Positions 7,967 to 17,222 are shown, counted from the first letter of the stretch. The stretch: 64,000 bases of DNA from Bacteroidetes bacterium UBA4414 (GCA_002389765.1 DGQM01000026.1:32141-96140), one strand, 5' to 3'. Made by a program: numbers and translations. Notes: a model not told the origin generated them from the letters alone.

Positions 7967-10751
7967 ACCTCAGATATACTTTAAAACTGGTTCCTTTATT
8001 TTCTTCACTCTCTACCTCTATCCTGCCACCCATTGCCTCTACCTGGTTTTTGGTAATGAACAACCCTATACCACGCGCATCATCATTGCCGTGAAAGGTT
8101 TTGTACATACCAAACAGCTTGTGCTTCATACGTTTCAGGTCCATGCCAATACCATTGTCTGTAAACTCCAGTTCTACGGTTCCGTCCTTTACAATTGCAT
8201 GCACGCGCACATAAGCTTCTCTATCATCAGACTTATATTTTATGCCATTGGTGAGGAAATTGAGCACAATACTATCCATATATGCATCCACACCTGCTAC
8301 ATAGAGCGTATCATCAATATCGTTTTCTATGCGCACGTTTTTCTCTTGTGCTATGGCTCTGATGTTTTGTATGGCAGCATCTACTACACTGCGCAGGTGT
8401 ATCGGCTTCAGGTTTTCGCCAACGGCATTGTTCATAACCACTACCTCGTTCAGATGCACAATGGTATCGCGCAGGTTGTTGGCCGATTGCAGCAGATTTT
8501 TCAACAGTTCATCTTCCGCTTTTTCTTCATTCTCTTGCAAGAAGAGGTCTAACAGTATAGATATATTGCCCGAATGTGAACGCAGGTTGTGCGACACGAT
8601 GTGCGCAAAGTTGCGTAGCCTTTCGTTCTGTGCATTTGTTACATCAAGCAGCGATTTTATTTCGCGCTCTACACGCTTTATCTCACTAATGTCTGCTGCT
8701 ATACCCAGATAGCCTACTATCTCACCCTTTTCGCGCACGGCAGTAACGGTAAGCTGTACAGGAAACTGTGTACCGTCTTTGCGCACATAGGTCCACTCGC
8801 GGGTTTCGTATGGTTGCACTTTTGGCAATTCTGTAAACACATCAAAATCCCGAACTGTTTTGCCAAGCTGTGCAGACAGTTCTGCGCCACGCGCTTCCAT
8901 TTCTTCGGCTATATGCAAAATACCCGGTGTCTTCGCATGCAGCATTTCCTCCCTACTATAGCCCAACAGGTTTTCTGCACCTACGTTGAAGCTGGTTATC
9001 ACCCCCTTCACATCTGTACTGATGATACTTACTTGTGTACTTGCATTCAGGATGCCCTCCAGTTTATCCAGCGTTTGTGCCAGTTTGTTTTGGGTGATGC
9101 GTTGCGTGTTGATGTCTGTTATCTGAGATACAAAATGTTTAGGGTTGCCCGCTGCATCGCGCACCAGCGATACGGACAGTATTGCCCAGATGTATTCGCC
9201 GTTTTTATGTTTATAGCGTTTTTCCAGTTGATAGTATTGTCGTTTGCCCTCCAGCAGCTCATTTACCAAAGCTACATCGGGGGCAATATCATCGGGATGG
9301 GTAATATCCTGAAACGTAAGCCGTAATAATTCTTCGGCAGTATAGCCAAGTATAGTGCTGATAGCCGCATTTACCGTAACCCATTTACCCTCCAGCGATA
9401 TGATGGCAATACCTGTAGGCGATGCCTCGAACGCACCACGAAATTGCGATTCGCTCAGTACCAATTGCTGTGCCGTTTTCTTGCGCGCAGTAATATCTTC
9501 GGTATACATGATGATGCCACCTACCTGTCCTTCGGATGCATACCACGGGCGCACATCCCAAGCCAACCACTGCTCGCTGCCATCTTCGCGCAGAAAAGGA
9601 GCATCGTCATTTTTGTTAACTGCACCTGCCAGACATTCGCGGTGTATCTGCTTCCAGTCTTCACCTATTTCAGGAAATATATCGTAGTGCGATTTACCGA
9701 TGATATCCATACCCTGCAATCCGTAATCACTTATCCATTTTTGCGATGCAGCCACATAGCACATATTCGCATCGAACATAGCAATAGCAGTAGGCGCTTC
9801 GTTTACAAATATCTGATTGCGCATATTACTCTTCTTCAGCTCGCGGGTGCGTATTTCTACCTCTTCTTCCAGCATGGCATTCAGGTTGCGCAGCTCTCCC
9901 TCGGCTTTCTTTCTTTTAGCATCTATAGTATTGAGCCTGTTGGCCGTATTGCGTATCAGCAAGAGGCTTGCCAGTATAAACGACAGGGCATAGAGCGCTG
10001 CACCTATCTCTACAGACAATGCATGCCTTGTATATACATAAAACCACAATGCCCCCAGTACAATTACAATAGCAAACATGACAGGGAACAGGCGCTTTGC
10101 CATAAGGCTACCTATGTCATTACCATGAAACAAACGTGCATAGCCCACATCGGGCAACAGTGCAGACGACACTACCGATAACAACAATAACATCAACGCT
10201 GTATTGATAGCCATACCGGTAATGAAGGTCATGGTATAAAAACCCGGCACACGGAATATATGGCCGAATAATGCGAATGCGGCGATGATGGTAATCAAGT
10301 GAAACACCCCCTGCGATATACGCTTTACAGTGCTACTGTTTGACAATACCCCAAGATGCCCCACATTCAGCAACGCAATGCAGATGGTTGTAATAAATGC
10401 CATACGCCCCGGATAGGGTGTCTGCTCATTTACCACATCTTTAAAAAGTAATTCGTCTATCCCCAGTGCTGTATTAAAAACATACTCCAGCATGGTGAGC
10501 AATGCTATCAGCAGGGATGTTATGATTGCTATTGTATATAGCCGCTTTTCGTTTGGCTGTTGCCTGTGGTAATAATAAATACCACCCGCACTCAACAGCA
10601 AACAAACAGCCGTATTTGCCTTCATGCTGATGCCGTTGGGTATTACACTTTTCAGCACTGTAACATCGCCCACCCAACCTACTAATACCAGTGCAGCAAC
10701 TGACATTACAAACAAAGACAATACCCGAACAAATTTTCGCTCTATCTGCAT
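7950..10751 (-). CDS. Membrane PAS-domain sensor histidine kinase
   Basis: A 933-residue hybrid-free kinase. The first 270 residues contain about eight transmembrane helices, probably a membrane-embedded sensor. A short coiled coil follows, then three PAS domains (about 310-425, 434-555, 563-690) with PAC-type motifs such as KNGEYIWAILSVSLVRDAAG. The H-box is HIVSHNLRSHSGNI with the phosphorylated His at about 721. It is followed by a HATPase_c domain with N-box NFLTNGIKY, G1 DNGIGMDL and G2 DARGIGLFITK. I chose the ATG at 10751 (MQIERKF) over the one at 10796, since the extra residues precede the first helix without purpose. It overlaps the response regulator gene. Confidence 0.9.
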   Translation of the reverse strand: MQIERKFVRVLSLFVMSVAALVLVGWVGDVTVLKSVIPNGISMKANTAVCLLLSAGGIYYYHRQQPNEKRLYTIAIITSLLIALLTMLEYVFNTALGIDELLFKDVVNEQTPYPGRMAFITTICIALLNVGHLGVLSNSSTVKRISQGVFHLITIIAAFALFGHIFRVPGFYTMTFITGMAINTALMLLLLSVVSSALLPDVGYARLFHGNDIGSLMAKRLFPVMFAIVIVLGALWFYVYTRHALSVEIGAALYALSFILASLLLIRNTANRLNTIDAKRKKAEGELRNLNAMLEEEVEIRTRELKKSNMRNQIFVNEAPTAIAMFDANMCYVAASQKWISDYGLQGMDIIGKSHYDIFPEIGEDWKQIHRECLAGAVNKNDDAPFLREDGSEQWLAWDVRPWYASEGQVGGIIMYTEDITARKKTAQQLVLSESQFRGAFEASPTGIAIISLEGKWVTVNAAISTILGYTAEELLRLTFQDITHPDDIAPDVALVNELLEGKRQYYQLEKRYKHKNGEYIWAILSVSLVRDAAGNPKHFVSQITDINTQRITQNKLAQTLDKLEGILNASTQVSIISTDVKGVITSFNVGAENLLGYSREEMLHAKTPGILHIAEEMEARGAELSAQLGKTVRDFDVFTELPKVQPYETREWTYVRKDGTQFPVQLTVTAVREKGEIVGYLGIAADISEIKRVEREIKSLLDVTNAQNERLRNFAHIVSHNLRSHSGNISILLDLFLQENEEKAEDELLKNLLQSANNLRDTIVHLNEVVVMNNAVGENLKPIHLRSVVDAAIQNIRAIAQEKNVRIENDIDDTLYVAGVDAYMDSIVLNFLTNGIKYKSDDREAYVRVHAIVKDGTVELEFTDNGIGMDLKRMKHKLFGMYKTFHGNDDARGIGLFITKNQVEAMGGRIEVESEENKGTSFKVYLRYAQKD

Positions 10752-10827
10752 CAATGCGAATATACTCACAATATTGTCTGACAATATTAGTGCCAATCAA
10801 ATAATCGCGCTAAAGTTTCTGTATAAT

Positions 10828-11358
10828 CTAATTATTGCTCAATGCCTTCTTTATTCTTGTCAATTGCCTGAAGTGATGTTTGATGTGCATCTCTGCACTG
10901 TGAAACCATTGTAAGGCATTGAACCATCCACCTGCCCAGTGTGCAATACGTATGTTTGTAGCTGCATTATTGAGCCTTTCTGCAATAGCCTCCATTTGCG
11001 CTTGTGCTTCCAGCAGATTGGCTATGGCAGTTTCTTTACTTACAGCTACAGGAGTATATATATTGCCGGTGTTGGGTGGAATGTTTTTAATCCTTAGCCT
11101 TACAGGCGGGAAAGCCCCCATAAAGCTGAACACTGCTGCACCAAAACCTGAGTGTCCGCTTTCGCCCTTGCCATCACAACAAAGCATTGCATTTTCTACA
11201 CATTTAATGGTAGTATGATAAAGATGGTCTGCAACCTGCGCCACACTCCACTCTCCCGATGCTGATTTTGTAAATGCCTCTTCGGGAAAATGTTGTAACT
11301 CCTGTACCCATAGTGCGGTGTGCTGCTTGTATTTGTGTAGTATATCTGCGGCTTTCAC
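10828..11358 (-). CDS. DinB-like protein
   Basis: A 176-residue protein of the DinB superfamily. EWSVAQVADHLYHTT carries the first metal histidine, and WFHSAEMHIKHHFRQLTRIKKAL carries the H-x3-H pair of the fourth helix. The sequence is only distantly related to the other DinB-like protein near 7.1-7.5 kb. The central region (FPPVRLRIKNIPPNTGNIYTP) is an insertion typical of the DinB_2 subgroup. No enzyme function is known for this branch. It is a cytoplasmic stand-alone gene lying 76 bases before the kinase start on the same strand. Confidence 0.8.
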   Translation of the reverse strand: MKAADILHKYKQHTALWVQELQHFPEEAFTKSASGEWSVAQVADHLYHTTIKCVENAMLCCDGKGESGHSGFGAAVFSFMGAFPPVRLRIKNIPPNTGNIYTPVAVSKETAIANLLEAQAQMEAIAERLNNAATNIRIAHWAGGWFNALQWFHSAEMHIKHHFRQLTRIKKALSNN

Positions 11359-11420
11359 TTGCTTGTTGTTTGCGGCAAAATTATGCTATGAGCTATTTGC
11401 TGCATTGTAAATTTTAGACA

Positions 11421-12215
11421 TCAGGCAAAACCAAAAAAGTCGTCAAGCGTATCTTTGGCACTGAACTGTATTGAAGGTGTGACACCTGCAAAATAGCTGA
11501 AATCTTTGATGAAATGTGCCTGATCATAATAGCCGCAACTATGCAAAACCTGCATCCAGTTGGCTTTTTGCAACGCACGTACTTGTGCAAATGCGCTATA
11601 GAATCTATGCACCCGTGCAAAAGCTTTGGGAGATAAGCCCACATGTTTGGCAAACAGCCTTTCTAATTGCTTGTAAGACACACCAACCTGGCGTGCTATA
11701 TCTTCTACTACCACATCTCCTTTTGCTTCCATTACAATGCCCGTAGCCTGCAATGCCTTTTCTGCACCTGCATCTGTGCACAGCAGTGCAAGCAATAATG
11801 CTTCTGTATATTTTATTCTATCGGCATCTGTACTTGCGGTTGTAAGCGACTGCTGTATATCGGACAGTTTATTATTAATAGCTGTGAGGGGTATAAAGCT
11901 GTTTACCAAGTCCGAAGCCTTTACCCCACTGAATAAAAACTCACTGCCGGGCATCAGCCTGATGCCTATCATACGCACTATACCGGGTTGCTGCAACAGC
12001 AAAGGTCTTGTACGCTGCCCGAACAGAACGCTGCCGTCAATTATGCTGATGCTACCATCATGCGACACAAGTTTATATGGCTCGCCGAGGTTTATCATTA
12101 TGTCGCTATAACCATCGGGTAGCATTTTGGTATTGTGCGGAATGGCAGCAGCATCTATAAACCAATAGCAAACTACAAGCCCCTGCAATTGTGCATCTAC
12201 AGGTTTGTGAAACAT
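11421..12215 (-). CDS. AraC-family transcriptional regulator
   Basis: A 264-residue protein. The N-terminal half (about 1-140) resembles the DUF6597-type cupin sensor: LVVCYWFIDAAAIPHNTKMLPDGYSDIMINLG is its hallmark, and IRLMPGSEFLF follows. The C-terminal part is an AraC double helix-turn-helix: EDIARQVGVSYKQLERLFAKHVGLSPKAFARVHRF, then HSCGYYDQAHFIKDFSYFAGVTP. This is one of the best conserved bacterial DNA-binding signatures. The ligand is unknown. I prefer the ATG at 12215 (MFHKPVDAQ) over 12278, because family members begin just before the cupin domain. It has no obvious operon partner. Confidence 0.88.
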   Translation of the reverse strand: MFHKPVDAQLQGLVVCYWFIDAAAIPHNTKMLPDGYSDIMINLGEPYKLVSHDGSISIIDGSVLFGQRTRPLLLQQPGIVRMIGIRLMPGSEFLFSGVKASDLVNSFIPLTAINNKLSDIQQSLTTASTDADRIKYTEALLLALLCTDAGAEKALQATGIVMEAKGDVVVEDIARQVGVSYKQLERLFAKHVGLSPKAFARVHRFYSAFAQVRALQKANWMQVLHSCGYYDQAHFIKDFSYFAGVTPSIQFSAKDTLDDFFGFA

Positions 12216-12387
12216 AACTGAAAAATATCTATTTCTGCCACAACGTACAAACCGTAAATAAAAAACGGGCATCCGCAACCTGGAAAGGACGCAGTGCCCG
12301 TTCTTACTACATCGTAAGAAGAATCAATAATAAAACAGCCGCACCTCACATTACCCCTATGTACCCTGCAAGATTTTTTAAAAAAAA

Positions 12388-12411
12388 TCCCCCCGCTTTT
12401 CAGCAGGGGGA
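12388..12411 (-). terminator. Rho-independent terminator of the VOC gene
   Basis: The arms TCCCCCCGC and GCAGGGGGA enclose TTTTCA. On the minus strand the hairpin is followed by TTTTTTTAAAAAATC, a T-rich tail, just downstream of the VOC gene. Confidence 0.7.
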
Positions 12412-12441
12412 TGTACTTAATTTTCCGTTAGGGGATAAATA

Positions 12442-12882
12442 TTATGCTTGTTGTTGTTGCTCGTTGTAGCTTACCATCCACGATACGCCAAACTTGTCTG
12501 CACACATACCGAAATAGTCTCCCCAGAATGTCATGGCCATTGGCATAGTAGCATGCCCGCCTGCAGAAAGGCCTGCGTACAATTTGTCTGCCTCTTCTTT
12601 GCTTGATGCACCTACGTAGATAGAAAAATTATTACCTGTCTGAAAGCTGCTTGCCCATTCGCCACCTGTATCGCTACCCATCAGCGATGTTTCTTTGCTG
12701 ATAGGCAAGCCTACGTGCATGATGCGGTTGGCATGCTCTGCAGGCATCTGATTGCCTTCTGTTGGTGGCATATCGCTGAAACGCCCCATGTAAGAGAACT
12801 CTCCACCGAAAACCGACTTATAAAAATTGAATGCTTCTTCGCAATTACCATCAAAATTGAGGTAAACATTTACTGTTGCCAT
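12442..12882 (-). CDS. VOC/PhnB-like glyoxalase-fold protein
   Basis: A 146-residue protein of the vicinal oxygen chelate superfamily, PhnB/YjdN type: VYLNFDGNCEEAFNFYKSVFGGEF at the start, HVGLPI, LMGSDTGGEW, FSIYVGASSKEEADKLYAGLSAGG and MTFWGDYFGMCADKFGVSWMV. The conserved WGDYFG...D.FGV motif identifies the subgroup. It binds a metal in related enzymes. Members are often annotated as 3-demethylubiquinone methyltransferase-like, but no reaction is proven for this type. Single-domain, cytoplasmic and monocistronic, with its own terminator. Confidence 0.87.
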   Translation of the reverse strand: MATVNVYLNFDGNCEEAFNFYKSVFGGEFSYMGRFSDMPPTEGNQMPAEHANRIMHVGLPISKETSLMGSDTGGEWASSFQTGNNFSIYVGASSKEEADKLYAGLSAGGHATMPMAMTFWGDYFGMCADKFGVSWMVSYNEQQQQA

Positions 12883-13008
12883 TGTGTACGGTGTTTTTTT
12901 TGAGTGAGGGCTAAAGGTAGGCAGAAAGCAAATGCTGTATTTTAAATTTTAAACATTTTTAAGTTTTTGCATTCACATAAAAACGGGGAATTAACCCAAA
13001 GCTAAAAA

Positions 13009-13776
13009 CTACCCCTTTTTGCAAACTACTAACCTGATAGAACCATGAAAGAATGGCTGTGTGCGCAGGTGTCCGTATTTGCGGTCCCACTCGCCGTTTG
13101 CCAATTCATCTGCCAGATGCTGCACGTGTTGTTTAATTGTTTCTGCATCTACAAAGCCCCATGCAGATTGCGCATTGCGCACGTTCTCATCCAGAAAAGC
13201 CTCTGGCCTGCCATAGAATGCTTCCTGAAATCCATCTACACAATCAAGCGGTATTGGCACATCCAACACCTCGCATTTATCAGCACCCAAACAATCGGTA
13301 ATAAAACCAATTTCAGGATAGCGTTTCTTTTCTGCTGCTATTACAGCGGGGAAATAATATTCAGTCCATATGCTATCTAGTGCCGATGGATCGAAAGTGA
13401 GTACTACTACGGTATGCTTTGCTACGCGGTACATTTCCCTTAGCCCCGCAACTATATCGGGCCAGTGGTGGATGGTTACCATTGCCATGCAGGCATCAAA
13501 ACTATTATCGTCAAAAGGCAGCGCATCTGCATAGCCTATTATAGCGGGCACTTTACCCTGTTGTAACCGTTGGGCACGCATTACTGCAAATGGCTCTACA
13601 GCTACTACATAGCGGTCATCGGGCTCGTAAGAGCCTGCACCTGCGCCAATATTGAGAACGGATTGCGCACTACCCAGTGCGTTGTGTACCTGCGCTGCTA
13701 TGCGCGGATCGGTTTGCCGGTGGCGGGCATACTGCCTGCCATGTGCATCATAGTCATAAGTTGTTTCAATTTTCAT
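13009..13776 (-). CDS. Class I SAM-dependent methyltransferase
   Basis: A 255-residue protein with the Methyltransf_11 pattern: motif I SVLNIGAGAGSYEP, an acidic residue ending strand two (VVAVEP), motif post-I ADALPFDDNSFDACMAM, then TIHHWPD and LREMYRVAK. These are the marks of ubiquinone/menaquinone-type or small-molecule methyltransferases. The glycine loop is GAGAGS. The C-terminal 100 residues form a cap that would decide the substrate and show no known motif. I chose the ATG at 13776 (MKIETTYDYDAHG), since the longer form adds a hydrophobic piece without parallel in the family. Confidence 0.87.
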   Translation of the reverse strand: MKIETTYDYDAHGRQYARHRQTDPRIAAQVHNALGSAQSVLNIGAGAGSYEPDDRYVVAVEPFAVMRAQRLQQGKVPAIIGYADALPFDDNSFDACMAMVTIHHWPDIVAGLREMYRVAKHTVVVLTFDPSALDSIWTEYYFPAVIAAEKKRYPEIGFITDCLGADKCEVLDVPIPLDCVDGFQEAFYGRPEAFLDENVRNAQSAWGFVDAETIKQHVQHLADELANGEWDRKYGHLRTQPFFHGSIRLVVCKKG

Positions 13777-13885
13777 ACCCCAGAGGATGCAAAAATCAAA
13801 CCAAAAGAAATGGGATTGCACCGAGTTAAGAAATCTTTAGGAGAATGTGCCATCAACTGCAACCAGCAATTAATATATTCGCAAT

Positions 13886-14524
13886 ATGCTGAAAGATGAA
13901 TTGCAATCTTATTTCGACAAAGTGTACGCAGGTTCAAAAATCGGCACCCCGCACTCTATTGGCGGAGATGTACATATTCGATTTGAACTGGGCGGCGACT
14001 TGAACAATGGCACTATCCAAAGAGTTCAGCAAGCTACAGACAGAGCAACTACCATATTTAACGATACATTTCCAAATTCGGATGCACTGATATATGTGCT
14101 GATATATGACTACGACAAATCGCACAACGGATATTTGTACGAGCAATTTCCCAAAGAACAATTTGCAAGATTCTACAATCAGACAGAAACAATCAATAAC
14201 AACTATTTAATTGCGGATGAGGACGGCAATGATAGTTTCGAGAAAGAAGAAATAAGACTGATAATCGGCAAACTACCAGTAGGCACAATAAACATCAGCA
14301 ACGTACTAAACGGCATCGCCAATGCAGAGATGGGCTTCGACCCAAGCATTAACCAAAGCATATACTTCTTTGAACCTGTTACAGACCGCGGCTTTTATAT
14401 GTACGATGACAGAGGCTGTTATGTATGGAGTAATGATGCAGATAAAATACGTGACATCTACACTGTAAGAAACAACTGGATAGTTGACTATCACAGGGCT
14501 GAAATTGATGCGTACTTTTTATAG
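13886..14524 (+). CDS. DUF3885-like protein
   Basis: A 212-residue protein that fits DUF3885 in its order of motifs: IRFELGGDL, RVQQATDRATTIFNDTFPNSDALIYVLIYDYD near the start and FFEPVTDRGFYMYDDRGCYVWSNDADKIRDIY with NNWIVDYHRAEID at the end. The last part is the most typical. The family is cytoplasmic and of unknown function. Some members occur near polymorphic-toxin genes, where an immunity role has been suggested. Here the neighbour is the zeta-toxin-like gene on the opposite strand, convergent, 46 bases away, so a functional link is possible but unproven. Confidence 0.7.
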   Translation: MLKDELQSYFDKVYAGSKIGTPHSIGGDVHIRFELGGDLNNGTIQRVQQATDRATTIFNDTFPNSDALIYVLIYDYDKSHNGYLYEQFPKEQFARFYNQTETINNNYLIADEDGNDSFEKEEIRLIIGKLPVGTINISNVLNGIANAEMGFDPSINQSIYFFEPVTDRGFYMYDDRGCYVWSNDADKIRDIYTVRNNWIVDYHRAEIDAYFL

Positions 14525-14570
14525 TCACACCTTCAGTAAACCACGAAAGCCACGCGCAGCGTAGTGATTA

Positions 14571-15347
14571 CTATCCGTTTACCTTATCCGAATAATAGCG
14601 TACAAACCATTCAGGCACTTGCTCTTCATCTATTTCATCCCATTTCTTTTTGCCCGACACCAATTTGAAATGCGCAAACATGGGTACATCTGTTTTACCG
14701 TCTTCCGAATTATCGAAATAAAACGCCTGATAGGCAAGTTGACTGGCATCGTACAGCAAATCGAGCGAGCGCTGATACCTGCCTCTTATTTTATCTTCGG
14801 GCACATCATGCCCGCCTTTTTTCTTTCTTGCTGAAACCCTGTACACATTGATATCTGCCGACTCTGTAGATACAAAATACAAATACACTTTGTAGCCTGC
14901 CTTCACAGCCTCTCGCATTATATCCAACTTGCTATGATGTGAAAACACCGTCTCGAAAGAAAACTTTTTACCTTCCTGCAATAATGTCTTTCGCAGAAAA
15001 TCTGCCAGTATCTGTGCCAGCCTTTCTTTGGCTTGCGGCATCAATAATTTAATACTGTTTGCCCTGAAACGAAAAGAGGTTTCGAATGTTACAGCATCAA
15101 AACCATCGCCCACCAGACCCGATGCCATAGCCATGTTTACAAACGCTTTGCGGTCTGTCTGCAAACTATAGTCATCAAAAGAAAAACTACCTTTTTCAAG
15201 GCTCACTGCAATATCGTCTGCATTGATGTAGATACCGAAATCAATCGGTTGCCCGTCAACGCGCAGCTCTCGCAGGTATTTTATAACTGTACTTTTACCG
15301 GAACCATTAGGCCCCGCAAACACACGCATACGCAGTGTTTCAGACAT
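14571..15347 (-). CDS. Zeta-toxin-family P-loop kinase
   Basis: A 258-residue protein with Walker A GPNGSGKST (12-20), then INADDIA after strand two and a second conserved block FSFETVFSHHSKLDIMREAVKAGYKVYLYFV. GGHDVPEDKIRGRYQRSL supplies the arginines of the lid. This order is that of the zeta toxin/UDP-N-acetylglucosamine kinase superfamily. Zeta toxins poison cell-wall precursor synthesis, while many chromosomal relatives have other or unknown targets. Its ATG overlaps the stop of the preceding 84-codon gene in TAATG, so the two are translationally coupled, as in toxin-antitoxin pairs. A non-toxic nucleotide or sugar kinase is the alternative. Confidence 0.83.
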   Translation of the reverse strand: MSETLRMRVFAGPNGSGKSTVIKYLRELRVDGQPIDFGIYINADDIAVSLEKGSFSFDDYSLQTDRKAFVNMAMASGLVGDGFDAVTFETSFRFRANSIKLLMPQAKERLAQILADFLRKTLLQEGKKFSFETVFSHHSKLDIMREAVKAGYKVYLYFVSTESADINVYRVSARKKKGGHDVPEDKIRGRYQRSLDLLYDASQLAYQAFYFDNSEDGKTDVPMFAHFKLVSGKKKWDEIDEEQVPEWFVRYYSDKVNG

Positions 15348-15601
15348 TAGTCGAGATGAATTTTGCGGCGCCTGCCCGATGTTGCGATTTGAGATATTTT
15401 TTCAATTACGTTGCCATTCGCATCCATCTTCACTACCCATCCGTCTTTCGCAACTACGTTGTAGCCCATTACCTGCATTGTTTCCTTTGCTGCCATCTCA
15501 AATCCTTTTTGAGCAGCATTTGCAGTGGCACGTTTTGTGAGGTATGCCATTTTATTTACCCTGCCTCCGCTTTTCCTTTTCCGCTTAGTGATAATACCCA
15601 T
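15347..15601 (-). CDS. Small basic protein coupled to the zeta-like gene (antitoxin candidate)
   Basis: An 84-residue protein, rich in lysine and arginine at both ends (TKRKRKSGGR and SGRRRKIHLD). A central helix, ATANAAQKGFEMAAKETMQVM, is followed by a beta hairpin NVVAKDGWVVKMDANGNVIEKI. I do not recognise a named family. The stop codon overlaps the ATG of the zeta-like kinase by one base, so the gene order is small protein first, kinase second, as in epsilon-zeta type modules. It does not look like the three-helix epsilon antitoxin. A start at the internal ATG (codon 18) is also possible. Confidence 0.65.
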   Translation of the reverse strand: MGIITKRKRKSGGRVNKMAYLTKRATANAAQKGFEMAAKETMQVMGYNVVAKDGWVVKMDANGNVIEKISQIATSGRRRKIHLD

Positions 15602-15656
15602 AGTATAAAGTTACAAAAAACTTCGTTTGTATAATTCCGCATTGTGTTAAAACCTG

Positions 15657-16217
15657 TCACACCCTCAGCACACCACGAAACCCGCGGGCAGCATAGTAAG
15701 ACTCTGCACCGTTGTGGTAAAGGAATACGGTATCGTAGCGCCTATCGCAGAAGACAGCACCACCAAGCTTGCGGATGGCATCGGGTGTTTGTATCCAGCT
15801 GGATGTCTTAAGGTCGAACGCACCGAGGGTTTGCAGCATGCGGTATTGTTCTTCGTCCAGCAATTCAATACCCATATCGGCAGCCATGTTTACGGCACTG
15901 TTGGCAGGCTTGTGTTCTTTGCGGCTCTCGAGCGCCTCGTGGTCGTAACAAATACTGCGGCGGCCTTTAGGGCTTTCTGCTGCGCAATCAAAGAACAGGT
16001 ATTCGCCCGTCTTTTTATCCATGCCTACCACATCGGGCTCGCCACCTGTCATCTCCATTTCGTTGAGCGACCATAGTTTGTCGGCATGTTTATTCAACTT
16101 GCTTTCAACATCTGCCCATGCAATGCCTTTGTGGCGTTTTGCATTTTTCTCAAAACGAGCTTTCAATATATCAAGCAGTTCTTTGCTTTGCGATGTGGTG
16201 AGTTTGTTCTTTGGCAT
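15657..16217 (-). CDS. DUF4256 domain protein
   Basis: A 186-residue protein that matches DUF4256 over its whole length: LLDILKARFEKNAKRHKGIAW at the start, then MEMTGGEPDVVG, FFDCAAESPKGRRSICYD, GIELLDEEQYR and a C-terminal SSWIQTPDAIRKLGGAVFCDRRYDTVFLYHNGAESYYAARGFRG. Conservation in this family is very high and centres on the GGEPDVV and C-A-E-S-P-x-G-R segments. No activity is known. It is cytoplasmic, with no signal peptide. The next gene on this strand ends 20 bases away, so it may close the YdeI-DoxX-AHSA1-ArsR operon. Confidence 0.85.
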   Translation of the reverse strand: MPKNKLTTSQSKELLDILKARFEKNAKRHKGIAWADVESKLNKHADKLWSLNEMEMTGGEPDVVGMDKKTGEYLFFDCAAESPKGRRSICYDHEALESRKEHKPANSAVNMAADMGIELLDEEQYRMLQTLGAFDLKTSSWIQTPDAIRKLGGAVFCDRRYDTVFLYHNGAESYYAARGFRGVLRV

Positions 16218-16237
16218 GATGTTATTTTTTTTATCTA

Positions 16238-16825
16238 CTAATCATTCAACCCCTTACCAATCAATATATCGGGTGTAGCTTTTTCTATTCTGGCTTCTCG
16301 GGTTTTGGTTTGTTTGGGTGCGGCAAAGTGCAGCAGGTAGGCGCGTTGCCTGCCGGGTGTCAGTGCATAGAAGGCCGTTTTCAGTTTTTTGTTTTTATCC
16401 AGCACTCGCTGAAACTCTTCAGGCACAGGATATTCTTCTACTTTCTTCAGTGCCACCTTCAGCCCTGCATCTTCTACCGCAATGGCATCGTATATATATG
16501 CTTTGATGGTAGCTGCCAGTTGTATTATCTGCTTTGCATCTGTAAAACGCATTTGCCTGGCAGACTGTACATTGGCTGTTTGCTGTATCAGCAATCCGTC
16601 TGCATCAGTCATCAGTGCACCTTTAAAAAACAGCAATGCGCAATACTCCTTAAAGCCGTGTATCAGCACAATATTACTACCGCCGTGCATGTAGCATGGC
16701 TGTCCCCATTTCAGTTGCTCATCCAGACCGCAGGCAAGTACTATCTTGCGCAGCTTGTCGTATTCCTTTGCCCACTGCCCGTCTTTCTCAAAAAAGAAAT
16801 CAACCTTCGGATTGGTATTGCTCAT
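16238..16825 (-). CDS. YdeI/DUF1801 family protein
   Basis: A 195-residue protein. The first 110 residues are a DUF1801 fold (LRKIVLACGLDEQLKWGQPCYMHGGSNIVLIHGFKEYCALLFFKGALM). The C-terminus is the OmdA-like helix pair typical of YdeI: YPVPEEFQRVLDKNKKLKTAFYALTPGRQRAYLLHFAAPKQTKTREARIEKATPDIL. The whole layout equals the YdeI group. The exact biochemical role is unclear, though relatives help in surface-charge and antibiotic or peptide tolerance in Bacillus. It is encoded 9 bases after the DoxX-like gene. Confidence 0.83.
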   Translation of the reverse strand: MSNTNPKVDFFFEKDGQWAKEYDKLRKIVLACGLDEQLKWGQPCYMHGGSNIVLIHGFKEYCALLFFKGALMTDADGLLIQQTANVQSARQMRFTDAKQIIQLAATIKAYIYDAIAVEDAGLKVALKKVEEYPVPEEFQRVLDKNKKLKTAFYALTPGRQRAYLLHFAAPKQTKTREARIEKATPDILIGKGLND

Positions 16826-16834
16826 GTATTGAAG

Positions 16835-17215
16835 TTAGTTAAAATTCAGTTTTCTATCTGCCGGGCGAAAGTACCATGAAGCCACTGTGAGCAGTAACAA
16901 TAACAGCGACGGAAAGACATCGCCCATGCCATGATGCATTGCTATGTGCGATATTGCCGCACCACTCATGGCAAAGAAAAAGCCTGCATACGCCCACTCC
17001 TTCAGCAGCGGAAAGCGTGGCACCAATACTGCCACCACGCCCAGCAGCTTCCACACACCGATGATGGGGAGTATATAAACAGGATAGCCCAGTTGCTTGC
17101 TTATCTTCTCTACCTCCGTAGGGTTCTTCATCAATTGCACAATGGCTGTAGATACCATACCAAGTGCCAGCCATAGCGTGGCCACCCAATAGATGATTTT
17201 CTGTGTCTTTGTCAT
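16835..17215 (-). CDS. DoxX-like membrane protein
   Basis: A 126-residue protein with four transmembrane helices: IIYWVATLWLALGMVSTAIVQL, ILPIIGVWKLLGVVAVLVP, WAYAGFFFAMSGAAISHIAMHH and VFPSLLLLLLTVASWYF. The KLLGVVAVLVPRFPLLKEWAYAGFFF segment between helices two and three is the DoxX_2 family hallmark. Homologs next to ArsR and AHSA1 genes are common in Bacteroidota. They may act in membrane redox or thiol stress. It follows the AHSA1 gene by 7 bases. Confidence 0.87.
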   Translation of the reverse strand: MTKTQKIIYWVATLWLALGMVSTAIVQLMKNPTEVEKISKQLGYPVYILPIIGVWKLLGVVAVLVPRFPLLKEWAYAGFFFAMSGAAISHIAMHHGMGDVFPSLLLLLLTVASWYFRPADRKLNFN

Positions 17216-17222
17216 GATGCGA

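Noticed and set aside
7701..8552. A 283-codon plus-strand frame
   Set aside because: Antisense to the response regulator and kinase ATPase domain; no recognisable features.
13874..13881. TATATTCG as -7 box for the gene at 13886
   Set aside because: The start would fall at or after the ATG, so it cannot serve that gene as annotated.
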